A stretch of 45,336 nucleotides of DNA from an uncultured Collinsella sp. (GCA_902496115.1 CABUZK010000012.1:1-45336); one strand, 5' to 3'; counted from the stretch's first letter, positions 12,988 to 22,131 are shown. The notes: generated from the letters alone by a model not told the origin. Numbers and translations are program-made.

Positions 12988-15729
12988 ATGGACAAGACCG
13001 CACAGGACAGCTTGGCAAAGAAACCCGTCGACATGAGGGACAGGATTCTCGAGCATCTCGAGGCCCTCACCTCTGCCGTCTCGCTCGACGACCTTGCCCG
13101 TCTGTCCACCTCCGACATCGCCGAGACGCTCATCATCTCCAGGAGCCTGGCGAGCCAGTACCTCAACGACCTTGTTCGCGCCGGCTTTGTGGTTAAGGTG
13201 GCGGGCAGGCCTGTCCGTTATTTTCATCGCCGCGCGTTCCAGAAGCGTTTTCAGGTAAAGCTCTCTGCAAGCGAGTACGCCTCGCTCGCCGACCTCATCC
13301 AGGCGACGGGAATCGCCGATCACCGCGACTTCGCGCGTGCCGTGGGCTTCGACTTGAGCCTCAGCTCCGTTGTCGAGCAGTGCAAGGCTGCGGTTCAGTA
13401 CCCTCCGTTTGGCCTGCCCATCCTCTTGAGCGGCGGCGTGGGTGTCGGTAAGTCTTTCCTTTCTCGCCTTGTGTACGAGTACGGCAAGAACCAGGGCTTG
13501 CTGTCCCGCGACTCCTCCTATGTGCGCATCGACTGCGCCGGGGTCCCGGACGCCGCCTCGTTCAACGGGCTTCTTGACGAGTCGATCGCGAAATCGCGCG
13601 GGGGTGTGGTCTTTGTCAACGGCATCGAGGCACTCTCTCCCTCTGCGATGGAACACTGCCTTGCGACGGCCCTCGGGCTCGATGCCTCCCAGGATGCGCC
13701 GCGCGCTCGCCTCGTTCTTTCGACGACGCTTTCCGCCGATGACCCGAAGGTTTCCTCGGCCTACAGCAAAATGCCCATCTGTGCCCGCGTCCCCTCACTC
13801 AAGGAGCGGACCCCCGAGGAGCGCGAGGATCTCATCTTGAGCTTCCTGCGCAGCGAGGGGTGCCGAATCGGTTCTGATGTGAAGATCAGCCGCGGCGCAT
13901 ACCGTTGCCTCGTGAACGCGGACTTTTCCGATAACATCGCCGGCTTGCGCGCCTGCGTGACGAACTGCTGCGCCAAAGCGTTCCTCAATCGCGAGGGCGA
14001 CTACGTCGTCGTTCGCCCGTATCTTCTTCCCAGCGGGCTCCTCTCCTCCGCGCAGATCGATCAACAGCCCGACGATGGCGTTCTGATCGACGCGTCCCTG
14101 GATGCCGCCGAGAGCACAGGGCCGGTCGAGCAGGCGCTCGATGCCCTGTGCTCTCTCGATGAGCGATTCTGCGCCGGGGAGCTCTCTGTTTCCGAGCTTG
14201 TCTCGCAAGCTGTCTCCGCTGTGCGCGGCGTTGAGGATCACTTGATCTTCGGCCACGGCGTCGCCTCATCGAGGTCGCGCGCCTTCGAGCGCGTCGTGGG
14301 CGCGGTCCTTGCCGACGCAGGCTCTTCTTATGGCATCGAGCTTTCGAGGAAGGTCACTTTTCTACTGGCCCAGGAGATTTGCCTGCAGTTGTGGCCGGGC
14401 ATCGGCCTGGCTAAGCGAAAGTCTGCCTGTGCGGAGCAAATTTCCCATCTCCTCGGTGCCGTGACCTCCGAATTGCCGTTTGCCTCGAGCGTCTCCGATC
14501 AGGTCGCCGCAGACATGGAAGGGGCGCTCGGAATCTCGCTCGATCACTTCACGAAGACGCTTCTGACGTTGTGCGTCGCATCGGAGTCTCGCGACGCGAA
14601 GGCCCTTCGGACGCTCTGCGTCATCTTGTCACACGGCTACTCGACGGCGACGAGCATCGCCGACGCGGCGAACCGTATGCTCGGCGTGCATGTGTACGAG
14701 GCGGTCGACATGCCCTACGACCAGCAGCTGAAGGACATCGTCGGTCCGCTCCAGCGCCTCGTCGACCGCCATTCCTACTGCACCGGGGTCGTGTTTCTTG
14801 TTGACATGGGCTCTTTGGAGGAGGCCTATAAGGCCCTCGAGAACGTTACCGACTCCACCATCGGGGTGGTGAACAACGTCTCCACCGGGCTCGCGCTCGA
14901 GATCGGGTCCGGGCTGCTCGGCGGCAAGTCCATCGCCGAGGTTCTTGGCGATGCGACCGCCGTGTGCGTGACGCACTGCAAGGTAATCGAGCGCGTCAAC
15001 CGTGAGGACGCCATCGTCTTCTGCTCCGAGTCCGGGGTCGACGCGGCCGAGAGGATACGTCAGCTCGTCTCGCAGAGCCTCCCGCGCACCATAGGCGCGC
15101 GCCTGCTCACGAGGCCCTTCAAGCAGCTTGCCGCGAACGGGTCGAACGACGCCGTTTTCTCCGAGCACCGCGTCTGCGCCGTCATCGGCACGGGAGACCC
15201 CAGGATTGCCTCCGTTCCCTTCGTCGCCCTCGAAGACATTATGTCGACGGCGTCCGCCTCGAAGGTCGATGCCGTGTTCGGCAGGTGGCTCGACGTCTCC
15301 GAGCTCGCTTCTTTCCACGAGAAGCTGCTTTCGAATATGACGCTGCAGAACGTTATCCGCTCCATCACCATCCTCGACCCGGAGCGGCTGTTCCACGAGA
15401 TCGAGAGCGCCGTGCACGAGCTTCAGCGCAGAACGGGCGAGAAGATCGGCAGCAACGCCATCATCGGGCTGTACGTTCACCTCTGTTGCCTCGTCGAGCG
15501 CCTCGTCACCCGCAACCCCATCGAGACCTACGTCGGCCAGGATCGCTTCGAGGAAGAGCACGCCGACTTCATCGAGTCCTTCAGGCAGAGTTTCTCGAGC
15601 ATCTCGACGCGCTATCGCGTGGAGGTTCCTGTAAGCGAGATCGCCTACGTCTTCGACTACATCAGCGTGAGCGCCGCCCCGGCGCGAGAGGAGCGTCTCG
15701 GCTCCTCGAGCCTCCTGTTCGACGAGTGA
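12988..15729 (+). CDS. LevR-like transcriptional regulator with PRD and EIIA-Man-like domains, degenerate ATPase
   Basis: A 913-residue regulator. Layout: an N-terminal winged helix (about 15-85); an AAA+ domain (about 115-330) with Walker A SGGVGVGKS (148-156); PTS regulation and EIIA-Man-like segments including ILSHGYSTATSIADAANRML (H549 a likely phosphorylation site); and a C-terminal PRD (about 770-900). LevR activators of mannose and fructose PTS genes normally contact sigma-54 through a GAFTGA loop and have a Walker B ending in DE. Here the loop region reads SFNGLLDE and Walker B reads GVVFVNGIE, so both are lost. It probably controls the PTS genes that start 127 bp downstream, by phosphorylation-dependent DNA binding rather than sigma-54 activation. 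Confidence 0.85.
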   Translation: MDKTAQDSLAKKPVDMRDRILEHLEALTSAVSLDDLARLSTSDIAETLIISRSLASQYLNDLVRAGFVVKVAGRPVRYFHRRAFQKRFQVKLSASEYASLADLIQATGIADHRDFARAVGFDLSLSSVVEQCKAAVQYPPFGLPILLSGGVGVGKSFLSRLVYEYGKNQGLLSRDSSYVRIDCAGVPDAASFNGLLDESIAKSRGGVVFVNGIEALSPSAMEHCLATALGLDASQDAPRARLVLSTTLSADDPKVSSAYSKMPICARVPSLKERTPEEREDLILSFLRSEGCRIGSDVKISRGAYRCLVNADFSDNIAGLRACVTNCCAKAFLNREGDYVVVRPYLLPSGLLSSAQIDQQPDDGVLIDASLDAAESTGPVEQALDALCSLDERFCAGELSVSELVSQAVSAVRGVEDHLIFGHGVASSRSRAFERVVGAVLADAGSSYGIELSRKVTFLLAQEICLQLWPGIGLAKRKSACAEQISHLLGAVTSELPFASSVSDQVAADMEGALGISLDHFTKTLLTLCVASESRDAKALRTLCVILSHGYSTATSIADAANRMLGVHVYEAVDMPYDQQLKDIVGPLQRLVDRHSYCTGVVFLVDMGSLEEAYKALENVTDSTIGVVNNVSTGLALEIGSGLLGGKSIAEVLGDATAVCVTHCKVIERVNREDAIVFCSESGVDAAERIRQLVSQSLPRTIGARLLTRPFKQLAANGSNDAVFSEHRVCAVIGTGDPRIASVPFVALEDIMSTASASKVDAVFGRWLDVSELASFHEKLLSNMTLQNVIRSITILDPERLFHEIESAVHELQRRTGEKIGSNAIIGLYVHLCCLVERLVTRNPIETYVGQDRFEEEHADFIESFRQSFSSISTRYRVEVPVSEIAYVFDYISVSAAPAREERLGSSSLLFDE

Positions 15730-15856
15730 CCCCCCCCGCGCGCGCCGCCGCGAGCTGACCGCGCGTCCTCAATAATCCGATAACCCCTTGCCCGGCGCGA
15801 ATCCGGATAGCGCCGAGGCAGTACCGAACGTAAAACTTCATTTGATAGGAGCAAAC

Positions 15857-16330
15857 ATGAGTGTTGTTATGGCACGAATCGACAATCGCCTGCTTCACGG
15901 CATCATCGTGACGCAGTGGGCCCCGGTGTCGGGCGCGACCCGAGTCATGGTCATCGACGACAAGGTCGCCGGCGACGAGGTCCTGAAGTCCACTATGAGG
16001 ATGGCGCGCCCCGCGGGCATGGCCGTCTCGATCATCTCCGAGGAGACCGCGCTCAAGAACTTCGCGGCGGGCAAGTACGACCGCGAGAAGGTCTTCGTCA
16101 TCGCGAAGGAGCCCGAGACGATGCTTCACCTGGCCGAGTCGGGCGTCGAGTTCCCGTCGCTGATCGTCGGCGGTTCTCTTGTCAAGGAGGACGGCGTCCA
16201 GCTCACCCAGCGCGCCTATGCCTCCGCCGAGAACGTCCAGAGCTACAAGGCGCTCATCGCCCGCGGCGTCAAGGTGACGGCACAGTTCGTGCCCGCCGAC
16301 AAGCCCGTCTCCGTCGCCGACCTCATCTAA
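15857..16330 (+). CDS. PTS mannose/fructose/sorbose family EIIB
   Basis: A 157-residue cytoplasmic phosphotransfer subunit of a mannose-family PTS. The phosphorylated histidine lies in ARIDNRLLHGIIVTQW (H14). IIGGS-like loops and the C-terminal VTAQFVPADKP segment fit the family. The start at 15857 has a TAGGAGC site. It is the first gene of a plus-strand operon IIB-IIC-IID-IIA-GH172-kinase; the next start is nine bases past its stop. EIIA is a separate gene here rather than fused as in ManX. Confidence 0.92.
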   Translation: MSVVMARIDNRLLHGIIVTQWAPVSGATRVMVIDDKVAGDEVLKSTMRMARPAGMAVSIISEETALKNFAAGKYDREKVFVIAKEPETMLHLAESGVEFPSLIVGGSLVKEDGVQLTQRAYASAENVQSYKALIARGVKVTAQFVPADKPVSVADLI

Positions 16331-16339
16331 GGAGGGATC

Positions 16340-17125
16340 ATGGTCAACTTCACTATCCTGCAGGTCGTCCTTTTGACCCTACTTGCCTTCATCAAGCACG
16401 TGGACTACTACGGCATCCCGATGATCTTCGTCAACTATGCCGTCTTCTGGGGCCTTATCACCGGCGTCGTCATGGGCGACTGGCAGACCGGCCTCGTCAT
16501 CGGCGGCACCATCCAGCTCATGCAGCTCGGCGTCGCGGGCTTCGGCGGCTCTTCGATCCCCGACTACGGCACGATGGCCATCATCGCCACCGCCTACGGC
16601 GTGACCCTGGGCTCGGACACGGGCCTCGCCATCGGCCTGCCGGTCGGCATGCTCGGCATCCAGCTCGACGTCATTGCCAAGATCCTCAACGGCTTCGTCG
16701 TGGAGAAGTCCCAGAAGCTCTGCAACGAGGGCAAGTTCAAGCAGATGAACGCCATCCTGTGGGTCTGCCCCGCGCTCTTCGGTCTGTGCGCCGCCCTGCC
16801 CGTCTTTGTTTCCGTGACGCTCGGCCAGCCCGCCGTCAACTGGCTCCTCGAGGTCATGCCCCAGTGGTTCCTCTCCGGCCTCACCCTCGCCGGCAAGATG
16901 CTCCCGGCCGTCGGCATCGCCATGCTGCTTCGCTACATGCCCACCGCTAAGTACTTCCAGTACCTGCTCGCCGGCTTCTTCCTCTCGGCCTTCCTGAACG
17001 TGCCCATCATCGGTGCCGCCATCGTCGGCGTTGCCCTCGCGATCGCGTTCTATCAGCGTGCCGAGAAGGACGCCGAGCTCACCGCCCACGCTTCCGCAGA
17101 CGCCTTCATCGGAGAGGATGAGTAA
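16340..17125 (+). CDS. PTS mannose/fructose/sorbose family EIIC
   Basis: A 261-residue integral membrane subunit forming, with IID, the sugar channel. It has several hydrophobic segments and the family hallmark GTIQLMQLGVAGFGGSSIPD followed by YGTMAIIATAYG. GGAGG lies just upstream of the start. It is spaced tightly between IIB and IID. The substrate cannot be read from the sequence alone; neighbours suggest a fructose-containing sugar. Confidence 0.92.
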   Translation: MVNFTILQVVLLTLLAFIKHVDYYGIPMIFVNYAVFWGLITGVVMGDWQTGLVIGGTIQLMQLGVAGFGGSSIPDYGTMAIIATAYGVTLGSDTGLAIGLPVGMLGIQLDVIAKILNGFVVEKSQKLCNEGKFKQMNAILWVCPALFGLCAALPVFVSVTLGQPAVNWLLEVMPQWFLSGLTLAGKMLPAVGIAMLLRYMPTAKYFQYLLAGFFLSAFLNVPIIGAAIVGVALAIAFYQRAEKDAELTAHASADAFIGEDE

Positions 17126-17127
17126 CC

Positions 17128-17958
17128 ATGGAAAACGAGAACATCACCGCCGCCGAGGGCAAGCCCTCCGGCTATAAGGTCACCAAGAAGGACCTGCGCA
17201 ACGCGAACTGGCGCTGGCTCATGAGCGTGTGCACCTTCAACTACCAGACCCAGCAGGGCGCCTCGGTCGCCTACGCCCTCTCGCCGATCCTGAGGAAGAT
17301 CTACACGAACGACGAGGACTATAAGCAAGCGCTCAACAACCACTTCCGCTACTACAACACCCAGCCTTGGCTCGCCGCCATCATCCTCGGCGCCTGCGTG
17401 GCCATGGAGGAGCGTGACGGCCTCGCGGCGGCGGACGCCGTCCAAGACCTGAAGATCGGCACCATGGGACCGCTCGCCGGCGTCGGCGACTCCCTGCTCA
17501 TGACCATGATCCCGACCATCATGGGCTCCATCGCCGCCTACATGGCCATCGAGGGCAACCCCGTGGGAGCCGGCATCTGGTTCGCGCTCATCCTGGCCAT
17601 CTTCTGGGTCCGCATGCACGCCCTCGAGTTCGGCTACAAGCAGGGTGTGAAGCTCGTCACCGACTTCAGCGAGAAGCTTCCCAACCTCACTGCCGCCGCC
17701 TCCGTGCTCGGCCTCACCGTGGTCGGCTGCCTCATCGCCTCGGTCATCGGCGTCACCTGCCCGATTAGCTTCAGCTTCGGCGACGTCTCGATGGAGATTC
17801 AGCCGCTGCTCGACAAGATCCTGCCTGCCATGATCCCCGCCGCCATCACGGGAAGCGCGTATTACCTTCTTACCAAGAAGAACGCGAGCATGACGGCCCT
17901 CATCCTCGTGGTGATCGTCCTCGCGATGGTCGCCTCCGCCGCCGGCATCCTCGCCTAG
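17128..17958 (+). CDS. PTS mannose/fructose/sorbose family EIID
   Basis: A 276-residue IID subunit. Typical features are WRWLMSVCTFNYQTQQGASV near the N-terminus, FRYYNTQPWLAAIILGACVA, and the conserved LKIGTMGPLAGVGDSLL block, with hydrophobic segments in the C-terminal half. It starts two bases after the IIC stop, so translation is coupled. It makes the membrane complex with IIC. Confidence 0.93.
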   Translation: MENENITAAEGKPSGYKVTKKDLRNANWRWLMSVCTFNYQTQQGASVAYALSPILRKIYTNDEDYKQALNNHFRYYNTQPWLAAIILGACVAMEERDGLAAADAVQDLKIGTMGPLAGVGDSLLMTMIPTIMGSIAAYMAIEGNPVGAGIWFALILAIFWVRMHALEFGYKQGVKLVTDFSEKLPNLTAAASVLGLTVVGCLIASVIGVTCPISFSFGDVSMEIQPLLDKILPAMIPAAITGSAYYLLTKKNASMTALILVVIVLAMVASAAGILA

Positions 17959-17984
17959 CTTCGACCCAAGAGATTGGTGAATCA

Positions 17985-18383
17985 ATGAGAAAGATAGTTG
18001 TGGCGAGCCATTCCCTTCTCGCCCAGGGCTTCAAGGACACCCTCGAGTTCCTTACGGGTAAGAGCGACGCCATCAACGCCGTGTGCGCCTACGTGAACGA
18101 CAACGGCGAGGGGCTCGACGCGGCGGTCGAGGCGGCGCTTTCGGGCACTGACGAGGTCGTCGTCCTCACCGACGCGTTCGGCGGCAGCGTGAACCAGCGC
18201 TTCTCCCGCTTCGCCTCCGACCGGATCCACGTGATCGCGGGTGTCAACCTCCCGCTCGCCATGACGGTCGCGCTCGCGCGCCCCGACGAGAAACTCGACT
18301 TCGACGCCCTCGTCGACGAGGCGCGCCAGCAGATCGTCTACGTGAACGGTGCCAGTTCCGCCGAGTGCGAAGACGACGAATAG
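17985..18383 (+). CDS. PTS mannose family EIIA
   Basis: A 132-residue stand-alone EIIA. It would take phosphate from HPr on H9 in VVASHSLLAQG and pass it to IIB. The second family motif TDAFGGSVNQRF is present. The acidic C-terminus (SSAECEDDE) resembles the linker that in ManX-type proteins leads to IIB. It lies 26 bp after IID. Confidence 0.9.
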   Translation: MRKIVVASHSLLAQGFKDTLEFLTGKSDAINAVCAYVNDNGEGLDAAVEAALSGTDEVVVLTDAFGGSVNQRFSRFASDRIHVIAGVNLPLAMTVALARPDEKLDFDALVDEARQQIVYVNGASSAECEDDE

Positions 18384-18395
18384 GGGAGGTCGACG

Positions 18396-19520
18396 ATGAG
18401 AGAGTTCCTTAAGGACGTGTGGATGCACGGCGGTGAGGAAAGCCGCGCCATCACCCCCGAGAACATCACGGGCGAGAAGGGCCGCGCCGCCATGTCGGCC
18501 AGCCACCTCGGCGTCGGCCGCAAGGGCTCGTGCTGCGTGCCCCTTGAGTCCGGCGAGACCATCACGCTCGCGGACATCGAGGGCCCCGGCATCATCCGCC
18601 ACATCTGGATGACCGTCCCCGACAAGACCGCCGCCGGCAGCTTCGTCATGCGCGACCTCGTACTGCGCTTCTACTGGGACGACGAGGAGACCCCCTCGGT
18701 CGAGTGCCCTGTCGGCGACTTCTTCTGCAACGGCTTCGGTGAGCGCGCCATCGTCAACTCGATGCCCATCTGCGTGAACCCGACGGGCGGCATGAACTGC
18801 TACTTCGAGATGCCTTTCAGGAAGCACGCCAAGGTCACGCTTACGAGCGAGCACCCCGGGTTCATTAAGTACATCTTCTACACGTTCAACTACGCGCTCA
18901 CCGACGTGCCGGACGACGCCATGTACTTCCACGCCCGTTTTAACCGCGAGCGCAGCACCCGCAGGGGCGTCGACTACACCGTGCTCGACGGCGTGCGCGG
19001 TAAGGGCTACTACGTCGGCACCTACATGGCCCTGTGCGCCCTGGAGCGCTATTGGTGGGGCGAGGGCGAGATGAAGTTCTTCCTCGACGGCGACGAGGAG
19101 TTCCCCACGGTCACCTCGACGGGAGCCGAGGACTACTTCGGCGGTGCCTGGGCCTTCCTCGACAGGCCGCCCCACGCGCTGCCCGAGGCGCAGTGCTTCA
19201 ACACGCTGTTCGCCGGCTACCCGTACCGCTCGACGCGCGACGCCACGCGCGACCGCTTCAGCGCGGGCAAGCCGAACCCGAACCCGATGCTCGCGACCAA
19301 CGACGACGCGCTGCCCAGGCACGGCCTCTACAGGTGGCACCTTCCCGACCCGATCTCGTTCAAGGAAGACCTGCGCGTGACGTTCCAGGACCTCGGCAAC
19401 GACGACATCAAGCTCTACGAGCGCGAGGACGACATCTCCACCGTCGCCTACTGGTACCAAAGCGAGCCGCACGCCGTGCTCGCCCCGTTTGCCGCAAGGC
19501 AGGACCGCGTGCCCAGGTAG
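18396..19520 (+). CDS. GH172 (DUF2961) family glycoside hydrolase
   Basis: A 374-residue DUF2961 protein, now family GH172, which includes difructose dianhydride I synthase/hydrolase and arabinofuranosidases. The family signature TGAEDYFGGAW (about residue 241) carries the catalytic-region glutamate. IEGPGIIRHIWMTVP and FYWDDEETPSVECPVGDFF are also typical. There is no signal peptide, so it acts in the cytoplasm on sugar imported by the PTS encoded immediately upstream. Together with the following ROK kinase this suggests cleavage of a fructose-containing disaccharide or difructose anhydride. The specific substrate is inferred. Confidence 0.85.
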   Translation: MREFLKDVWMHGGEESRAITPENITGEKGRAAMSASHLGVGRKGSCCVPLESGETITLADIEGPGIIRHIWMTVPDKTAAGSFVMRDLVLRFYWDDEETPSVECPVGDFFCNGFGERAIVNSMPICVNPTGGMNCYFEMPFRKHAKVTLTSEHPGFIKYIFYTFNYALTDVPDDAMYFHARFNRERSTRRGVDYTVLDGVRGKGYYVGTYMALCALERYWWGEGEMKFFLDGDEEFPTVTSTGAEDYFGGAWAFLDRPPHALPEAQCFNTLFAGYPYRSTRDATRDRFSAGKPNPNPMLATNDDALPRHGLYRWHLPDPISFKEDLRVTFQDLGNDDIKLYEREDDISTVAYWYQSEPHAVLAPFAARQDRVPR

Positions 19521-19547
19521 GGTCGCCTCGAAACAAGCCAACGTTAT

Positions 19548-19586
19548 GGGCGCCCGCGGTTGACCATGACTGCGGGCGTCCCTTTG
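19548..19586 (+). terminator. Weak terminator or attenuator between GH172 and kinase genes
   Basis: GGGCGCCCGC (19548-19557) pairs, with one bulge, with GCGGGCGTCCC (19572-19582), followed by TTTG. It may reduce readthrough into the kinase gene. Confidence 0.45.
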
Positions 19587-19599
19587 TAAGAAGGACCAC

Positions 19600-20484
19600 A
19601 TGAGCGAAAAGCAAATGAGGCTCGGCGCCCTCGAGGCCGGCGGGACCAAGATGGTCTGTGCCGTGGTGTCCGGCGACGGCGAGGTCCTCGACCGTATGGA
19701 GATCCCGACGCTTACGCCCGCCGAGACCGTCCCGCAAATGGTCGAGTGGTTCACCGCCCGCGATGTGGACGCGTTGGGCATCGGCGCCTTCGGCCCGACC
19801 TGCGTCGACCCCAAAGATGGGCGCTACGGTTCCATCCTCCAGACGCCCAAGCTCGCGTGGCGAGGCTATGGTCTTCGCGCCGCGTTCGCCGACACCCTCG
19901 GGATTCCGGTGGCCTACGACACGGACGTGAACGTTGCCTGCCTCGGCGAAGCGGTCTTCGGCTGCTGCAAGGGGCTCGAGGACGCCGTCTACGTGACCAT
20001 CGGCACCGGCGTGGGCGCGGGCGTCATGTGCGCGGGCAGGCTCCTTCACGGCATGCTGCACCCCGAGGCCGGCCACATGCTGGTAAGGACCCGTCCCACC
20101 GAGGAAGGACGCTGCGTCTGCCCGAGCCACGCGAGCTGCCTCGAGGGCCTCGCCTCCGGCCCCGCCATCGCCGCGCGCTGGGGAAAGCCCGCGGCCGAGC
20201 TCGCGGACAACGATGAGGTGTGGATGCTCGAGGGGGATTATCTGGGGCAGATGTGTGCGAACCTCGTGCTCATGTACTCGCCTCGCCGCATCGTCCTCGG
20301 CGGCGGCGTGATGCACCAGGAGCAGCTCTACGGCATCGTCCGCAAGAAGACCCTCGAATATCTGGGTGGCTACATCCAGACCGCCGAGCTTAAGGACATG
20401 GAGAGCTACATCTGCGCCCCGGGCTGCGGCGGCGACCAGGGAATCCTCGGCGCGGCCGAGCTGGCAAGAAGGGCGCTCGCGTAA
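19600..20484 (+). CDS. ROK family sugar kinase, fructokinase-like
   Basis: A 294-residue ROK kinase. The N-terminal phosphate-binding motif GALEAGGTKMVCAV, the catalytic region VAYDTDVNVACLGEA, the GTGVGAGV loop and the ROK zinc site (CVCPSHASC after EAGH) are all intact. The GALEAGGTK start is characteristic of ROK fructokinases such as GmuE/ScrK. It would phosphorylate the free fructose released by the GH172 enzyme. It starts 80 bp after that gene behind a weak hairpin. Confidence 0.87.
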   Translation: MSEKQMRLGALEAGGTKMVCAVVSGDGEVLDRMEIPTLTPAETVPQMVEWFTARDVDALGIGAFGPTCVDPKDGRYGSILQTPKLAWRGYGLRAAFADTLGIPVAYDTDVNVACLGEAVFGCCKGLEDAVYVTIGTGVGAGVMCAGRLLHGMLHPEAGHMLVRTRPTEEGRCVCPSHASCLEGLASGPAIAARWGKPAAELADNDEVWMLEGDYLGQMCANLVLMYSPRRIVLGGGVMHQEQLYGIVRKKTLEYLGGYIQTAELKDMESYICAPGCGGDQGILGAAELARRALA

Positions 20485-20516
20485 CTTGCGCTCTCTCCGC
20501 CATACAACGCGTTAAG

Positions 20517-20570
20517 AAAAGACGAGCGCTTCTTGCCAATTGGGCGGCAAGAAGCGCTCGTCTTTTGCAT
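20517..20570. terminator. Bidirectional terminator between kinase and methyltransferase operon
   Basis: A perfect 21-bp inverted repeat (20517-20537 with 20546-20566) with an 8-nt loop. The arms begin with AAAA and end with TTTT, so it serves both converging genes. Confidence 0.9.
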
Positions 20571-20579
20571 TTTTGTCTC

Positions 20580-21410
20580 TCAAAATCTTATTTTCACGAT
20601 TTGCATTTTCATCCCGTTGTCACCGACCCTTGCGAGAAACCGGAAAAAGCCGCTGACAGAAGGGTCTCTCAAATCGTTATAACCGAGCATATAGCCGCGA
20701 CTTGTGACCTGCAGACGGCTGTCCCACGTGCCGATTTCCTTGGCGGCATCCGAAACCGCAAAATATGCCCCCACATCCTTGATTTTTGCAGTCTTAAGCC
20801 ATGTTTTTGCGATCATCTTTACCGCCGTTCGATTGGCAGCATCAAAGACCAGCACGCTGCCGGGGAAAGCGTCCGCCATCCCCCGCACCAGCTCCCGGAC
20901 CTGCTGGGTCAGAAAGTAATAGAACACCCCGGAGGCAAAGAACACCGCCCCGCCGGAGGCATCGATTTTGCTAAACCATGTAGTGTCTTTCAGGTCGCAG
21001 GGGATATTTTGTTCTCGATCCCCGGCGGGCAGTAGCTGCTGCCGCAAGGCGATCACATCCGGGAAGTCCAGATTGTAGATCTTGCATCTACCGTTGTCGC
21101 AGGTTCTGCCGGTGTTGTCCAGCCCGCAGCCCAGATTGACCACCGCCGCATTGGGGTGGCCTTTCAGGTAATCCCGCACCTCGAAAGCAAGATCACTCTG
21201 CCGTGTGGCCACCTCCAGCGCACCAAAGCGCTGCATCAGGCTGCGGGAGTTTTTCTCTGCCTCTGAAAAGTCGTAGTCGATTTGGTCGAGCAGACGAACC
21301 GCTGTTTCATCCCTATAAAGGTTCGGGTACAGCTCCGTACACAGCTTCCGGGAATACAGCGGGAGGATCAGCGTCTCCTGAACGGTGTTTTTCTCAATTT
21401 TATATTTCAT
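20580..21410 (-). CDS. Class I SAM-dependent methyltransferase, LCM/Tcm O-methyltransferase family
   Basis: A 276-residue methyltransferase of the leucine carboxyl methyltransferase-like (TcmP) family. The SAM motif is VVNLGCGLDNTGRTCDNG and the acidic loop IYNLDFPDVIALRQQLLP. FASGVFYYFL lies in the middle. The substrate is unknown. It is the last gene of a minus-strand run of three methyltransferases. The DNA is visibly less GC-rich than the neighbouring sugar operon, with many A- or T-ending codons, which suggests transfer from a Firmicute. GGAAG lies before the start. Confidence 0.85.
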   Translation of the reverse strand: MKYKIEKNTVQETLILPLYSRKLCTELYPNLYRDETAVRLLDQIDYDFSEAEKNSRSLMQRFGALEVATRQSDLAFEVRDYLKGHPNAAVVNLGCGLDNTGRTCDNGRCKIYNLDFPDVIALRQQLLPAGDREQNIPCDLKDTTWFSKIDASGGAVFFASGVFYYFLTQQVRELVRGMADAFPGSVLVFDAANRTAVKMIAKTWLKTAKIKDVGAYFAVSDAAKEIGTWDSRLQVTSRGYMLGYNDLRDPSVSGFFRFLARVGDNGMKMQIVKIRF

Positions 21411-21421
21411 GGGTTTCTTCC

Positions 21422-21487
21422 TCAGTGAATAAAAACTGTCATAATTGCCGCCAGCACAGCCGCTATGACCGTCATGCCTATCGCCAT
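21422..21487 (-). CDS. Possible tiny membrane protein
   Basis: A 21-codon ORF, MAIGMTVIAAVLAAIMTVF and then IH, almost entirely hydrophobic. The frame continues upstream with more hydrophobic residues but no other start. There is no clear ribosome-binding site. It fills the 115-bp gap between two methyltransferase genes and ends 11 bases before the next start. It may be real or chance. Confidence 0.3.
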   Translation of the reverse strand: MAIGMTVIAAVLAAIMTVFIH

Positions 21488-21525
21488 GTGCAGGATGGAT
21501 GCAAAAATACCCGTGCTTGATGCCC

Positions 21526-22131
21526 TTACTTTCGCGCCGTGACGCAGAGCCACTTTTTCTTTTTGTGTATCTGCACCTCGTGAAAACCCGCCTGCTCCAG
21601 ACATGCCTTTAATTCAATGTCCTTGTAGATGGTCATGCCGCCGATGATCTGCGTCCACCTCTCGTCCTTGTCCGTATCGCCATTGCTCTCGTTGCAGATA
21701 AGAATTGTCCCGCCTGGCTTCAGCGTCCGCCAGACCTCACGGAAGCATCGGGTCAAATCAGGCCAAAAATAGACGGTCTCAAAGGCCGTGGCAGCATCGA
21801 AGTAACTATCCTCAAACGCCATATCCGCCACACTGCCTTGCAGAATGGCGCAACGCCCCTCCTGAATTGCAGTTCGGTTGAGCTTTCTAGCCTTCTCAAC
21901 GCTGACGGGCGAATAGTCAATGCCCCTGACGACGCCATGCGGGCATTTTTTCAGCAGCCGTTTTATGTTCGCCCCGCCGCCGCAGCCGCAATCCAGCACC
22001 TTGGCATTTGGCGCAAGTCGTAGAAATTGAAGTCCCCACTGGGCCACAGGGCTGTGGCCCAGATTCATCATGGCAACCATAAGTTTTCCGCCGAGGCCCA
22101 CGGGCTTGCGGGTGTTTTCAAAGAACGACAT
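21526..22131 (-). CDS. Class I SAM-dependent methyltransferase
   Basis: A 201-residue methyltransferase. The SAM motif is VLDCGCGGGANIKRLL, followed by GIDYSPVSVEKAR, DSYFDAATAFETVYFWPDL and LKPGGTILICNES, the standard Methyltransf_11 layout. The start at 22131 (MSFFENTRKP) overlaps the preceding gene by 14 bases, so translation is coupled. The substrate is unknown. It shares the lower GC of its operon. Confidence 0.85.
   Translation of the reverse strand: MSFFENTRKPVGLGGKLMVAMMNLGHSPVAQWGLQFLRLAPNAKVLDCGCGGGANIKRLLKKCPHGVVRGIDYSPVSVEKARKLNRTAIQEGRCAILQGSVADMAFEDSYFDAATAFETVYFWPDLTRCFREVWRTLKPGGTILICNESNGDTDKDERWTQIIGGMTIYKDIELKACLEQAGFHEVQIHKKKKWLCVTARK

Noticed and set aside
15730..15856. 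Possible sigma-54 promoter before the PTS operon
   Set aside because: No TGGCAC-N5-TTGCA pattern is present, and the regulator lacks the sigma-54 contact loop.
16379..17985. Long open frames opposite the PTS genes
   Set aside because: They are antisense shadows of high-GC coding sequence; the plus-strand products are clear family members.
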